Assembly: GCA_020351995.1 (NCBI GenBank)
Contig: CP070674.1
Location: 2,962,142 to 3,015,379, forward strand
DNA length: 53,238 nt
Source: Candidatus Zixiibacteriota bacterium
GTDB lineage: Bacteria; Zixibacteria; MSB-5A5; GN15; FEB-12
Direction: 5' to 3'
The stretch's first letter is position 1; each line of letters begins with the position of its first letter. The translations under genes and the position numbers were made by a program. Below are positions 32,022 through 39,775 of this stretch, in pieces. Below the pieces are notes generated by a model. That model was not told the origin of the DNA. It searched no databases and saw nothing but the letters and a program-made list of their open reading frames with translations.

Positions 32022-33968
32022 ATGCGTCGCACAGATATCAAACTATTACTCTTTATCGCTCTTGTGGCGGGTCTTACGGCAGTAGTTCTCTCCTGTGGCA
32101 ATCCTGCGGATTCCGAGGATACGGTACCTCCCACGGTCGAGATTACTAATCCGGTCAACAATAGCATCGTCCCCAATGCGGTCGATGTCAGGGCTGATGC
32201 TTCGGATAATATGGGTGTGGTGAAAGTTCAGTTCTATATTGATGATCAGCTTTACTATACCGACGAGATAGCTCCGTGGAGCTGCTACTGGACGATCGAT
32301 ATTGGTGACAACAGTCAGCACACCGTATTCGCAAGGGCTTTTGATGAGGCCGATAATCGGGCTACGTCGGCTACGGTTACCGTTACTTGCGAAAATACAC
32401 CGCCAGCCACGATTGACAACCTGGTCGCAACGGATCCGGATATTAACGGAGATATGACCCTTACGTGGACGGCGCCGGGTGACGATGGCACAACCGGCAC
32501 CGCGGCGCTTTATGATATCAGGTGTTACTGGACTGCCATTACCGCCGATAACTGGATCTCGGCCAGCCGCCTCGAGGGCGAACCCACGCCCCAAGCAGCC
32601 GGGAACAGCGAGTCTTTTGATGTCACCGGGCTGAGCCTGAGCAGCACCTATTATTTTGCTGTCCGCACTCAGGACGCTGCCGGTAACTGGTCGGATGTTT
32701 CCAACAATGCCGTTGTCACCACTCCGGACTTGCTGGGCGACCCCGTCACCATTACTCTTCCCGATATGGCCCGCTCCATGGAGATCGCCGACATGGACAA
32801 CGATCTCGACCTGGATCTCGTCATCGGCCACAGGCTAGACACTAACAATGTATCGCTGTTGTTCAACGACGGTTCCGGAAACTATGGTGACCCTGTTACG
32901 TATCACGCCCGCGAGCAAGTCGCTTCGGTAAGGGCTACCGACGTGGACAATGACGGTGACCTGGATATTGTTGCCACCAGCTACCCGCGGATTTATCAGC
33001 TTGAGGCTGATTCGGCCTCTCGCGTTTCCATTTTGCTCAATGACGGAACCGGCGTCTTTGACCTTCAAGTTCTCGATACTTACGACACAACTTACCGGTG
33101 GTGCAATATCTACCATTATGACTATGATCTGGAGAAGTGGGTGTGCGATGTCTATGATCTTACATCGCATCCGGATAACAGCCCATTAAACGAATTCCTC
33201 CAACTTGATAGTGTTGTTGTAGATACCACGATCGTCGGCTTCTGGGCCGCGAGAAATGCCGTATCTACCTGGTGCGCCGACTTGAATAATGATGGCTTTA
33301 ACGATCTCCTGGTCGCGAATATTATGTCGTCCAACATATCCGTTCTCATGTGCAATGGTGACGGTACTTTCGCGGACCCGGTCAACTACTCAACCGGCAA
33401 GAACCTGACCAATTGTGTATGCGCGGCTGATTTCGATGGTGATGGTTTTGCGGACATAGCCAATACCAATGGTGGACACGACCAGATCACCTTCTTCCGC
33501 AATCTGGGAGACGGCACTTTCACCGGTGCCACCTCCTACGACATTGGAGATGCCCCGACGTCGATCTATCCATCGGATCTGAACGGTGACGGGTACATTG
33601 ACCTCGCCGCCGCCAACTCCGCAGAAGGTACCGCTTCGGTCATGTTGTTCAACAGCGTGAGCAACGGTTTCTCTAACCTTAGCTTCCACCCGGCGGGTCA
33701 GGGTTCAAGGACGATTTGTGCAGAAGACCTCAATGGAGATGGCGCTCCCGAGCTGGCTGTCGGAAATTTCTTCGATGATAATGTCTCGGTGATGCTGAAT
33801 CAGGGCCAGTTCCTGTTCTATTCGTATAATACGAGAGAGTTCGCGGCCGGCGACGGCTCAATAGATATTCGTTGTACCGATTTCGATGGTGATGGTGATA
33901 ACGACCTGATAATTCTCAATGAGAACACCAATAGTATCACGTTTCTCCATAACAACTTGGTGCAATAG
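32022..33968 (+). CDS. FG-GAP/VCBS-repeat lipoprotein with Ig-like and fibronectin domains
   Basis: The product has 648 residues, ATG 32022 with GAGGAA 8 nt upstream. The lipobox VLSC gives lipidation at Cys25. Next come an Ig-like domain (about 35-125, PPTVEITNPVNNSIVPNAVD), a fibronectin-III-like domain (about 130-235, TPPATIDNLVATDPDINGD) and a run of FG-GAP/VCBS repeats (about 245-640) with the Ca-binding signature such as ADFDGDGFADIANTNGGHD. It lacks the FCB sorting domain of the 1349-4984 protein and instead relies on the lipid anchor. The repeats should form a beta-propeller. It is probably a surface adhesin or ligand-binding protein. Single-gene unit ended by a strong terminator. Confidence 0.88.
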   Translation: MRRTDIKLLLFIALVAGLTAVVLSCGNPADSEDTVPPTVEITNPVNNSIVPNAVDVRADASDNMGVVKVQFYIDDQLYYTDEIAPWSCYWTIDIGDNSQHTVFARAFDEADNRATSATVTVTCENTPPATIDNLVATDPDINGDMTLTWTAPGDDGTTGTAALYDIRCYWTAITADNWISASRLEGEPTPQAAGNSESFDVTGLSLSSTYYFAVRTQDAAGNWSDVSNNAVVTTPDLLGDPVTITLPDMARSMEIADMDNDLDLDLVIGHRLDTNNVSLLFNDGSGNYGDPVTYHAREQVASVRATDVDNDGDLDIVATSYPRIYQLEADSASRVSILLNDGTGVFDLQVLDTYDTTYRWCNIYHYDYDLEKWVCDVYDLTSHPDNSPLNEFLQLDSVVVDTTIVGFWAARNAVSTWCADLNNDGFNDLLVANIMSSNISVLMCNGDGTFADPVNYSTGKNLTNCVCAADFDGDGFADIANTNGGHDQITFFRNLGDGTFTGATSYDIGDAPTSIYPSDLNGDGYIDLAAANSAEGTASVMLFNSVSNGFSNLSFHPAGQGSRTICAEDLNGDGAPELAVGNFFDDNVSVMLNQGQFLFYSYNTREFAAGDGSIDIRCTDFDGDGDNDLIILNENTNSITFLHNNLVQ

Positions 33969-34018
33969 GTCTTCAGCCGCCAACAAGATTTTTCCATACT
34001 TTGCTTACCAGGCAAGGA

Positions 34019-34052
34019 AAGCCTTTGGTCCGAACCGGACCAGAGGCTTTTT
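34019..34052 (+). terminator. Rho-independent terminator after the FG-GAP lipoprotein
   Basis: A long stem AAGCCT-TT-GGTCCG pairs with CGGACC-AG-AGGCTT (34019-34049) around an AAC loop and is followed by TTT. Confidence 0.9.
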
Positions 34053-34133
34053 AAATGTCACGGAATCCCGAGGTCGCTGGTAGCATACATACCTGAGAAA
34101 CCGGTGTTTACGCATGGCACGATAGAGAGAATA

Positions 34134-34529
34134 ATGAAAAGAACCAATGTATCGTCAGGCTCGCCCTACGAAGACTCAATAGGATTTTCCCGGGCAGTAC
34201 GGATCGGAAATCTGCTCGCCGTATCAGGAACAGCTCCAATAGCCCCGGATGGCTCGACGGCCTTTCCCGGGGATGCTTACGCTCAGATGAAGTGCTGTCT
34301 GGAAATCATCCAGGCGGCTATCGAACAGGCGGGAGGGCGCCTCGAAGATGTCATTCGCACACGCATATACATGACCGATATATCCGTATGCGAAGAAGTC
34401 AGCCGGGCCCACTCGGAGTTCTTCGACAAAATCAGGCCGGCTGCGACTATGGTAGTTGTCAAGCAACTGGTTCGTGATGACTGGTTGGTCGAGCTCGATG
34501 CCGACTGCGTGATTGACCCGAATCGCTAA
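34134..34529 (+). CDS. RidA/YjgF-family enamine/imine deaminase
   Basis: The product has 131 residues from ATG 34134. The fold signature is complete: IGNLLAVSGTAPIAPDG, then VIRTRIYMTD with the arginine that binds the substrate carboxylate, and the C-terminal VELDADCVID with the conserved Glu. RidA proteins hydrolyse reactive 2-aminoacrylate and related enamines made by PLP enzymes. The C-terminal stop overlaps by four bases the stop of the convergent small gene. Confidence 0.9.
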   Translation: MKRTNVSSGSPYEDSIGFSRAVRIGNLLAVSGTAPIAPDGSTAFPGDAYAQMKCCLEIIQAAIEQAGGRLEDVIRTRIYMTDISVCEEVSRAHSEFFDKIRPAATMVVVKQLVRDDWLVELDADCVIDPNR

Positions 34530-34993
34530 CGCGTTTGCTGAACGCCGGTCCGGTCGGTCCTCTCTGAACGCGGCGCCGATTCGTCAATGAGACCGACCCT
34601 GATCAGTCGCGCCCGAATCGAGCCATAACTGCGCTGAAGTTTTTCTGCGATTGTTTTGATGCTGTCGCCGGCCTTGTACATCCGGATCACGTCCTGATGT
34701 TCCTGGTCCGTCCATTTCTCGAAAGCTCGGGGGTGGTCCTTCTTGAGCTCGTCAACCGACTTGAACTGACCGCCTTTAACGACGAATCTTATCTCCCCTT
34801 CAACCTTCAAATCCCGGTCAACCATGACGACTTTGTCAATCAGGTCTCGGGCCACCTGGGCCGTGAGCATAATGTCACCTAGCGAAAGTTCCGAATGGCC
34901 TTCCAATACCTGCTTATACGAGTAGCCGGCCGCGATCAGCCCCAGTACGTCGGTGATGCTAATGCCGGTATCCCGGATCATGACTTCAGTCAT
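34526..34993 (-). CDS. DUF433 plus Myb/SANT-like HTH small protein (second of a tandem pair)
   Basis: The product has 155 residues from ATG 34993, with a strong GGGGAGGAG site upstream; the start overlaps the previous stop by 8 bases. The N-terminal ~60 residues (ISITDVLGLIAAGYSYKQVL ... SLGDIMLTAQVA) resemble DUF433, an HTH-like domain found in VapB-type antitoxins. After a linker (VDELKKDHPRAF) a Myb/SANT-like HTH follows: EKWTDQEHQDVIRMYKAGDS, then IAEKLQRSYGSIRARLIRVG. It should bind DNA. No toxin gene (PIN or DUF5615) is adjacent. The partner protein upstream has the same two-domain plan. Confidence 0.7.
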   Translation of the reverse strand: MTEVMIRDTGISITDVLGLIAAGYSYKQVLEGHSELSLGDIMLTAQVARDLIDKVVMVDRDLKVEGEIRFVVKGGQFKSVDELKKDHPRAFEKWTDQEHQDVIRMYKAGDSIKTIAEKLQRSYGSIRARLIRVGLIDESAPRSERTDRTGVQQTR

Positions 34994-35390
34994 TGCGTCT
35001 CCTCCCCAAGTAATGTTCAACGTTTTTAAGACCCTCGAGCTTTATGTAGACGTCAGCTCTCATTCGCATCAGAATACGGGCGGCGTTGTCGGGTGATGCC
35101 CCGCAGCTTATCAGTTTTACTAACTCGCTTTCCTCGTCCTTGCTCCAGTGACCCTTCTTGAGTTGTCGACGAACCGAATGGTAATTGCCAGCCCTTGGCG
35201 GTGCTGATGGGACAGGCTTGGAGCCAGACCGGATTAGAAAAAACCTTACTACCGCCGCTGATTCCGCGATATCACTGGCCAGCAGGCCGGGGAATCGAAC
35301 CAGAATGCTCTCAATTCCGAGTCCTTCTGATATCGCCTCAAGCACATCAAGTATGCTGACCCCGGTATTTCTTATCTCAAGCCACCGCAT
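34986..35390 (-). CDS. DUF433 plus Myb/SANT-like HTH small protein (first of a tandem pair)
   Basis: The product has 134 residues, ATG 35390 without a clear SD. It is a diverged paralogue of the next gene: DUF433-like N-terminus (LEIRNTGVSILDVLEAISEG ... LLASDIAESAAVV), a shortened proline-rich linker and a C-terminal GHWSKDEESELVKLISCGAS SANT-like helix bundle. The Ile/Val-rich positions and the W in HWS/KWT correspond between the two proteins. The pair is translationally coupled. A regulatory heterodimer or an orphan antitoxin pair is possible; neither is shown. Confidence 0.68.
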   Translation of the reverse strand: MRWLEIRNTGVSILDVLEAISEGLGIESILVRFPGLLASDIAESAAVVRFFLIRSGSKPVPSAPPRAGNYHSVRRQLKKGHWSKDEESELVKLISCGASPDNAARILMRMRADVYIKLEGLKNVEHYLGRRRND

Positions 35391-35563
35391 AGTAATAAAT
35401 CTGTAGCCCCCTTTTGCCCCTCCCTCCGCTCATACATTAGTACTGGCCGGTGACAGCTACGGTCAGTATAAATCCTTGGGAACGGTAATACTTGAAAGGC
35501 GTTGATTAATAGACTATCTTATTCCATAGGCAGTGTTATAAGTCGTTAAGAGATAGGAGATTT

Positions 35564-36430
35564 ATGCTATTCGGAGCTCATGAATCCATCGCTGGAGGGG
35601 TCTTCAACGCCATCGAACGCGGTAAGAAAGCAACCTGCGATACAATCCAGATATTCAATAAATCTAACAATCAGTGGCGAGCGAAGAAATTGGAGGCGCA
35701 GGAAATAGATGTCTTCTTTAAGGCCATCGAAGAAACCGCTGTTACCGTTGCCGTGTCGCACACCAGTTATCTGATCAATATCGCCTCGCCCGAGAAAGCC
35801 TTAAACGAGAAATCATACAAATCACTTAAGGAAGAAATGGAGCGATGCGAAATCCTCAAGATCCCTAACTTGGTCATGCATCCCGGGTCACATGTGGGCT
35901 CGGGGGAAGAGGTCGGTATGAATAAGATAGCTGAGAACATAAACCGCATGTTCGACGAGATGAAAAACAACAGTGTCACTCTGTTGCTGGAGACAACAGC
36001 GGGACAGGGCACCAATCTTGGTTACAGCTTCGAGCAACTGGCCTATATGATCGACCGAATAGAGAACGGTGACAAGGTCGGCGTTTGTCTGGATACCTGT
36101 CACATCTTTGCCGCCGGCTACGCCATTGTCAAACCGGCGGAGTACGAAGCGACGATGAAGAGCTTTGATGATATTGTCGGTCTTGATCGATTGAGAATCA
36201 TTCACGCCAACGACAGCCTCAAAGAGTTCGGCTCAAAGCGCGACCGTCACGAGCATATCGGCAAGGGCTTCATTGGGAAGAAAGGTTTCGCGAATTTCGT
36301 CAATGACAAGAGACTCAAAGACGTTCCCATGATAATCGAGACGCCCAAAGGGGAAGACCTGGCCGAGGATATTGAAAACCTGAAGGTATTGAGAAGACTT
36401 GTCAAACCTACCGGGGCCAAGCGGGCCTGA
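35564..36430 (+). CDS. nfo: Endonuclease IV (AP endonuclease family 2)
   Basis: The product has 288 residues, ATG 35564 with AGGAG 6 nt upstream. The TIM-barrel metal motifs are all present: MLFGAHESIAGG, VMHPGSHVGSG, LLETTAGQGTNLG, VCLDTCHIFAAGY and RHEHIGKGFIG. The enzyme cleaves DNA 5' to abasic sites using three zinc ions in base-excision repair. Length matches the family. Confidence 0.96.
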   Translation: MLFGAHESIAGGVFNAIERGKKATCDTIQIFNKSNNQWRAKKLEAQEIDVFFKAIEETAVTVAVSHTSYLINIASPEKALNEKSYKSLKEEMERCEILKIPNLVMHPGSHVGSGEEVGMNKIAENINRMFDEMKNNSVTLLLETTAGQGTNLGYSFEQLAYMIDRIENGDKVGVCLDTCHIFAAGYAIVKPAEYEATMKSFDDIVGLDRLRIIHANDSLKEFGSKRDRHEHIGKGFIGKKGFANFVNDKRLKDVPMIIETPKGEDLAEDIENLKVLRRLVKPTGAKRA

Positions 36431-36443
36431 TATATCCAACAAT

Positions 36444-36466
36444 AATAAAGGCCCCACTAAGGGGCC
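36444..36466 (-). terminator. Terminator of the Cys-rich peptide gene, possibly bidirectional
   Basis: Arms GGCCCC (36450-36455) and GGGGCC (36461-36466) form a 6-bp stem with a 5-nt loop. On the minus strand it is followed by CTTTATTATT, a T-rich tail fitting the minus-strand gene at 36511-36744. It may also slow readthrough from nfo. Confidence 0.65.
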
Positions 36467-36510
36467 CCTCCTGACTCGCTACCGGACATACTCATTTAGA
36501 CATTACTATC

Positions 36511-36744
36511 TTACGGAATGTCACATTCCATCGGCGGAATGCAATTCCCTGGTGGGTACTGCTGCACACACACGTGATACTCATTGTATTTGCCCCAGCC
36601 ATACAGTTTCGTTCCATCGGGGCAGTGATTAATTAGCCGGCAGCACTCGTGCGCCTTGGCCGGCGTAGCGGTGGTAACCGCCAGGGTAAACGCAATTGCG
36701 AACACCAGAAGAATTGGTACCAGATAAGCTAACTTGCGTGCCAT
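36511..36744 (-). CDS. Small secreted six-cysteine protein
   Basis: The product has 77 residues, ATG 36744 with GGGAGG 6 nt upstream. A strong signal peptide (LAYLVPILLVFAIAFTLAVT, cleavage near AKA-HE) leaves a mature peptide of about 45 residues with six cysteines (HECCR, NHCPDG, HVCVQ, GNCIP, MEC), enough for three disulphide bonds. It is rich in Pro, Gly and aromatic residues. It has its own RBS and terminator, so it is a real monocistronic gene. It resembles no family I know; a secreted effector, toxin-like peptide or envelope factor are all open. Confidence 0.72.
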   Translation of the reverse strand: MARKLAYLVPILLVFAIAFTLAVTTATPAKAHECCRLINHCPDGTKLYGWGKYNEYHVCVQQYPPGNCIPPMECDIP

Positions 36745-37321
36745 CGTAAACCTCCCTTCCTTGGTTGAGATGGCTTGAGTTGTGTAGGAATTCGGTGGGG
36801 TCGAGGCCGAATCACTTCTTCATAGTTGAGTGCAGTAGTAACCCGTTTTAAGCGGTTTTGTCGGAATACTCTGCGTACCGGTTAAGTCCTCCCTGCAAAT
36901 TGTTGAAACTTGGCTTCGAGTAGTACCGGTCAATTCGAGCCGGGCTATCCTGACTTACGAATCTACGAATTCATACTCATCTGGATGATAATGTGACGAT
37001 CTTCCTTCCCCGTTGGTCCCTTCCCGATGTTCCCCCTCCCTCGCTTCCGTCCCGCATAGGGTATGAGCTTGAAGCCCACTGATGTTAATATGATAGCTGT
37101 TGATCTCTTGCATTGCAAGCTTATTTTCTTCCGAAACCCCTCCACGCGCCATCGGTGAAGCTCAGTTGGTAAAAAAAACAATTGATTACACCATGAATCC
37201 GTATTTTATAACAGATTCGGCATCTTCAGATTGCAGCCCCGAAACCCGCGATTTCCAGAACTTGCTCGTTCGCGACCTTTGGACATAAGGCCGTGACCGA
37301 TTATAAGGAGGTGTATCAGGG
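36745..37321 (+). other. 577-bp intergenic region with a weak tRNA D-arm-like remnant
   Basis: No convincing gene lies here. At 37153-37166 a D-arm-like stretch (aagctcagttggta) is followed by an A-run, a possible old tRNA fragment on the plus strand. A 13-bp palindrome CTTGCA-T-TGCAAG is at 37107-37119. The right end holds a near-complete Shine-Dalgarno AAGGAGGTG (37305-37313) for the GNAT gene. Short minus-strand frames around 36955-37181 lack RBS and family resemblance. Confidence 0.4.
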
Positions 37322-38164
37322 ATGAATATTGAGAATACGAAAACCTCAAAAGATTTTATCGCGCACCTGGAATTGACCGAGGTCGAGGCGTGGAATGACT
37401 TCTGTTGCGCGGCACCACGAGATGCTGTCGAGGTCTGCGGCATTCAATTCACCCGGACCCGGTCAAGTTGCTTCTCGATTGTACCGTGCGTCGACACCCT
37501 TGTCTTTAACCGCATTGTCGGCCTGGGTGTCACCGAGCCCGTCACCGAGAGCACACTCGATAAAGTAATTTCCTTATACAAACAGGCCAACGTTCCTCGT
37601 TTCTTTATCCAGCTGCACCCCGAGTGCCTTACGCCTGAAACCAGACAATTGCTGGAGCGAAAAAGGTTCCGGCATTATAACAACTGGGTAAAACTATTCC
37701 GCGATACCATCCCCATGCCCCCCGTGGACACGGATCTTAGAGTCGAAGAAATATCTCCGGCCGACGCCTCGGTGTTCGCCAACATTCTCATCAATAGCTT
37801 TGAATGGTCCGAGTTTCTGCAATCCTGGGTGGAGGGGTCAGTGGGACGCCCGGGGTGGCGACATTATCTGGCTTTCGATGGCGATAAGCCGGTGGCCACC
37901 GGAGCCCTCTTTGTTTCGGGGCGGTTTGGCTGGATAGACTTCGCCAGCACGCTTCCCATCGCTCGGGGGCGAGGCGCCCAGTCGTCTTTAGTCGAACGCC
38001 GTATTATCGATGCCGCCCAACAGCGCTGTAAGTGGCTGGTGGTTGAAACCGCCGAAGACAAGCCCGAGCGACCGGCCCCATCCTTTCGCAATATGATCAG
38101 GCACGGCTTTCAGGTCGCGTATGTCCGGCCCAACTACATCCGGCACAACGACTCCGGTGACTGA
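37322..38164 (+). CDS. GNAT-family acetyltransferase
   Basis: The product has 280 residues. ATG 37322 has an almost full-length SD (AAGGAGGTG) 8 nt upstream, predicting strong translation. The C-terminal half carries the GNAT fold with the acetyl-CoA loop LPIARGRGAQSSLVERRI and a following ETAED plus NMIRHGFQVAYVRPNY. The N-terminal half (about 1-130) is a second, degenerate GNAT-like or unique domain with several cysteines (FCCAAPRDAVEVCG). The substrate is unknown. Confidence 0.82.
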   Translation: MNIENTKTSKDFIAHLELTEVEAWNDFCCAAPRDAVEVCGIQFTRTRSSCFSIVPCVDTLVFNRIVGLGVTEPVTESTLDKVISLYKQANVPRFFIQLHPECLTPETRQLLERKRFRHYNNWVKLFRDTIPMPPVDTDLRVEEISPADASVFANILINSFEWSEFLQSWVEGSVGRPGWRHYLAFDGDKPVATGALFVSGRFGWIDFASTLPIARGRGAQSSLVERRIIDAAQQRCKWLVVETAEDKPERPAPSFRNMIRHGFQVAYVRPNYIRHNDSGD

Positions 38165-38226
38165 TACCACCCGGGCACGGCAAAAAGTTCGCTTCCTCAT
38201 GGGCGAATCCGTTATATTGTAATATC

Positions 38227-39540
38227 ATGTCAGGAAATTCGTTGAAAAGGATAGCTATTCAAACGGTCGGCTGCCGCCTCAACCAGTACGAATCGGAGCG
38301 TGTCATCGCCCAGCTGGCCGCTTATGGAATGCGCCGCGCCCTGCCGACCGAAACTGCCGACCTTTACATCATCAACACCTGCACCGTCACACACCGTGCC
38401 GACTCCAATTGCCGCAATCTGATAAGACGTGCCGTTCGGGCCAATCCCGCCGCGCGGATTGTTGTTGTCGGCTGTTATGTTGACGCCGAGCCGGAGCTTA
38501 TTGAAGGCATGGAAGGTGTCGACTTGATCATCGGCAATAAACACAAGGACGATATCGGTGGTATTCTTGTTTCAAAGTACCCCGAATTGTTCGACGAAAC
38601 CCTGCTCGAAAGTTGTCCCACGACCATCAGTGATTTCTTTGAGCATAACCGGGCCTGGATAAAAATCTCCGATGGTTGTAACCAGTCGTGTTCATACTGC
38701 ATCGTGACAAGAGTCCGGGGGCGACTCGTGAATCGCCCGGTGAGGGAGATCCTCGACGAAATCAATGCCCTTGTGGCCAACGGTTACCGGGAAGTGGTTC
38801 TGACCGGGGTGCATATCGGGCATTTCCGAAATACCAGGGGCGAGCCACCGGTAAAAAACTTGGCGGCGCTGTGCCGGCTGATCCTCACCGAAACCGACAT
38901 CTACCGATTGCGTGTCTCGTCGATAGAACCACAAACCATTCGCGATGATTTCCTTCAGGCACTGGCCGACCTGAAAGGAAGTCTCTGCCATCATCTGCAC
39001 GTTCCGCTTCAGTCAGGTTCTGACCGCATTCTCAAGCTGATGCGGCGCCCTTATACGCCGGCGCAATACCTTGACCGCATACGCAATGTCAAGATAGCCG
39101 CGCCCGAAACAATTATCGGTGCCGACATAATCGTCGGCTTTCCGGGAGAGACCGAAACGGATTTTCAGGCAACCAGGGACCTGACGGAATCGGGTTTGAT
39201 AGACTACCTCCACGTTTTCAGTTATTCCGACCGCAAGGGAACACCCGCCGCCGATATGCCAGATAAGGTCCGTCCCGATGTCATCAAAGAACGCAACGCT
39301 ATCCTTACCGAAGTATCTGATCGCCTGCGCCGTGACTCACATAACCGCCAGGTTGGCCGCGTTCTGGATGTTATCAGCGAGCACAAGAAAAACGAGTTCG
39401 GCGATTATTGGGGAATCTCGGGCAACTATATCCGAGTGAAGCTTCCCGGTCACACCGTCTGGGGTAAAGAGGTCGTCCCGGTCAGGGTGGCCAGGGCATA
39501 CGACGATTACGTCGATGGTGACGTCATTATTCGGCCTTAA
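38227..39540 (+). CDS. mtaB: tRNA t6A37 methylthiotransferase MtaB
   Basis: The product has 437 residues. No SD is visible before ATG 38227. The UPF0004 domain carries the first cluster ligands C16 (TVGCRLNQYE), C52 (NTCTVTH) and C83 (VVGCYVD). The radical-SAM domain has the CxxxCxxC motif at C151, C155 and C158 (GCNQSCSYC), and a TRAM-like RNA-binding segment closes the protein. VGCRLNQ at the start and TVTHRADS distinguish MtaB from MiaB and RimO. The enzyme converts t6A37 to ms2t6A37 in tRNAs reading ANN codons. Confidence 0.93.
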   Translation: MSGNSLKRIAIQTVGCRLNQYESERVIAQLAAYGMRRALPTETADLYIINTCTVTHRADSNCRNLIRRAVRANPAARIVVVGCYVDAEPELIEGMEGVDLIIGNKHKDDIGGILVSKYPELFDETLLESCPTTISDFFEHNRAWIKISDGCNQSCSYCIVTRVRGRLVNRPVREILDEINALVANGYREVVLTGVHIGHFRNTRGEPPVKNLAALCRLILTETDIYRLRVSSIEPQTIRDDFLQALADLKGSLCHHLHVPLQSGSDRILKLMRRPYTPAQYLDRIRNVKIAAPETIIGADIIVGFPGETETDFQATRDLTESGLIDYLHVFSYSDRKGTPAADMPDKVRPDVIKERNAILTEVSDRLRRDSHNRQVGRVLDVISEHKKNEFGDYWGISGNYIRVKLPGHTVWGKEVVPVRVARAYDDYVDGDVIIRP

Positions 39541-39707
39541 GAGTCCGCTCAAACCCACATTAATATAAAGCCGCTCATTCCGGTTCAATAATTCCTCAAA
39601 TGACCGGAAAAATATTCCCTTTTCCCGAAAAACACGAATTCCTCCACGCGCCACGCCCCTCCAATAAGCCTCTGTTGTACAATAGGATAGGGGTGCTCCC
39701 GCAGATC

Positions 39708-39724
39708 TGGCACAACCGTTGCTT
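39708..39724 (+). promoter_or_regulatory. Sigma-54 promoter of the flagellar operon
   Basis: The sequence TGGCAC-AACCG-TTGCTT matches the sigma-54 consensus TGGCAC-N5-TTGCW completely, with GG at 39709-39710 and GC at 39721-39722. Transcription should start near 39734, about 42 nt before the first flagellar gene. The rest of the 39541-39775 gap holds nothing else recognised; an activator binding site is expected upstream but is not evident. Confidence 0.85.
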
Positions 39725-39775
39725 AGTGAAGCCATGGAGAAATAGTAGCTATAGGAACATTTTGGGATAGGCACA

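Noticed and set aside
32046-32831. 261-codon open frame on the minus strand
   Set aside because: It is the antisense shadow of the FG-GAP lipoprotein, with no RBS and no family resemblance.
39337-39774. 145-codon minus-strand frame across the flagellar promoter
   Set aside because: It runs antisense to mtaB and over the sigma-54 promoter; no RBS or family signature.
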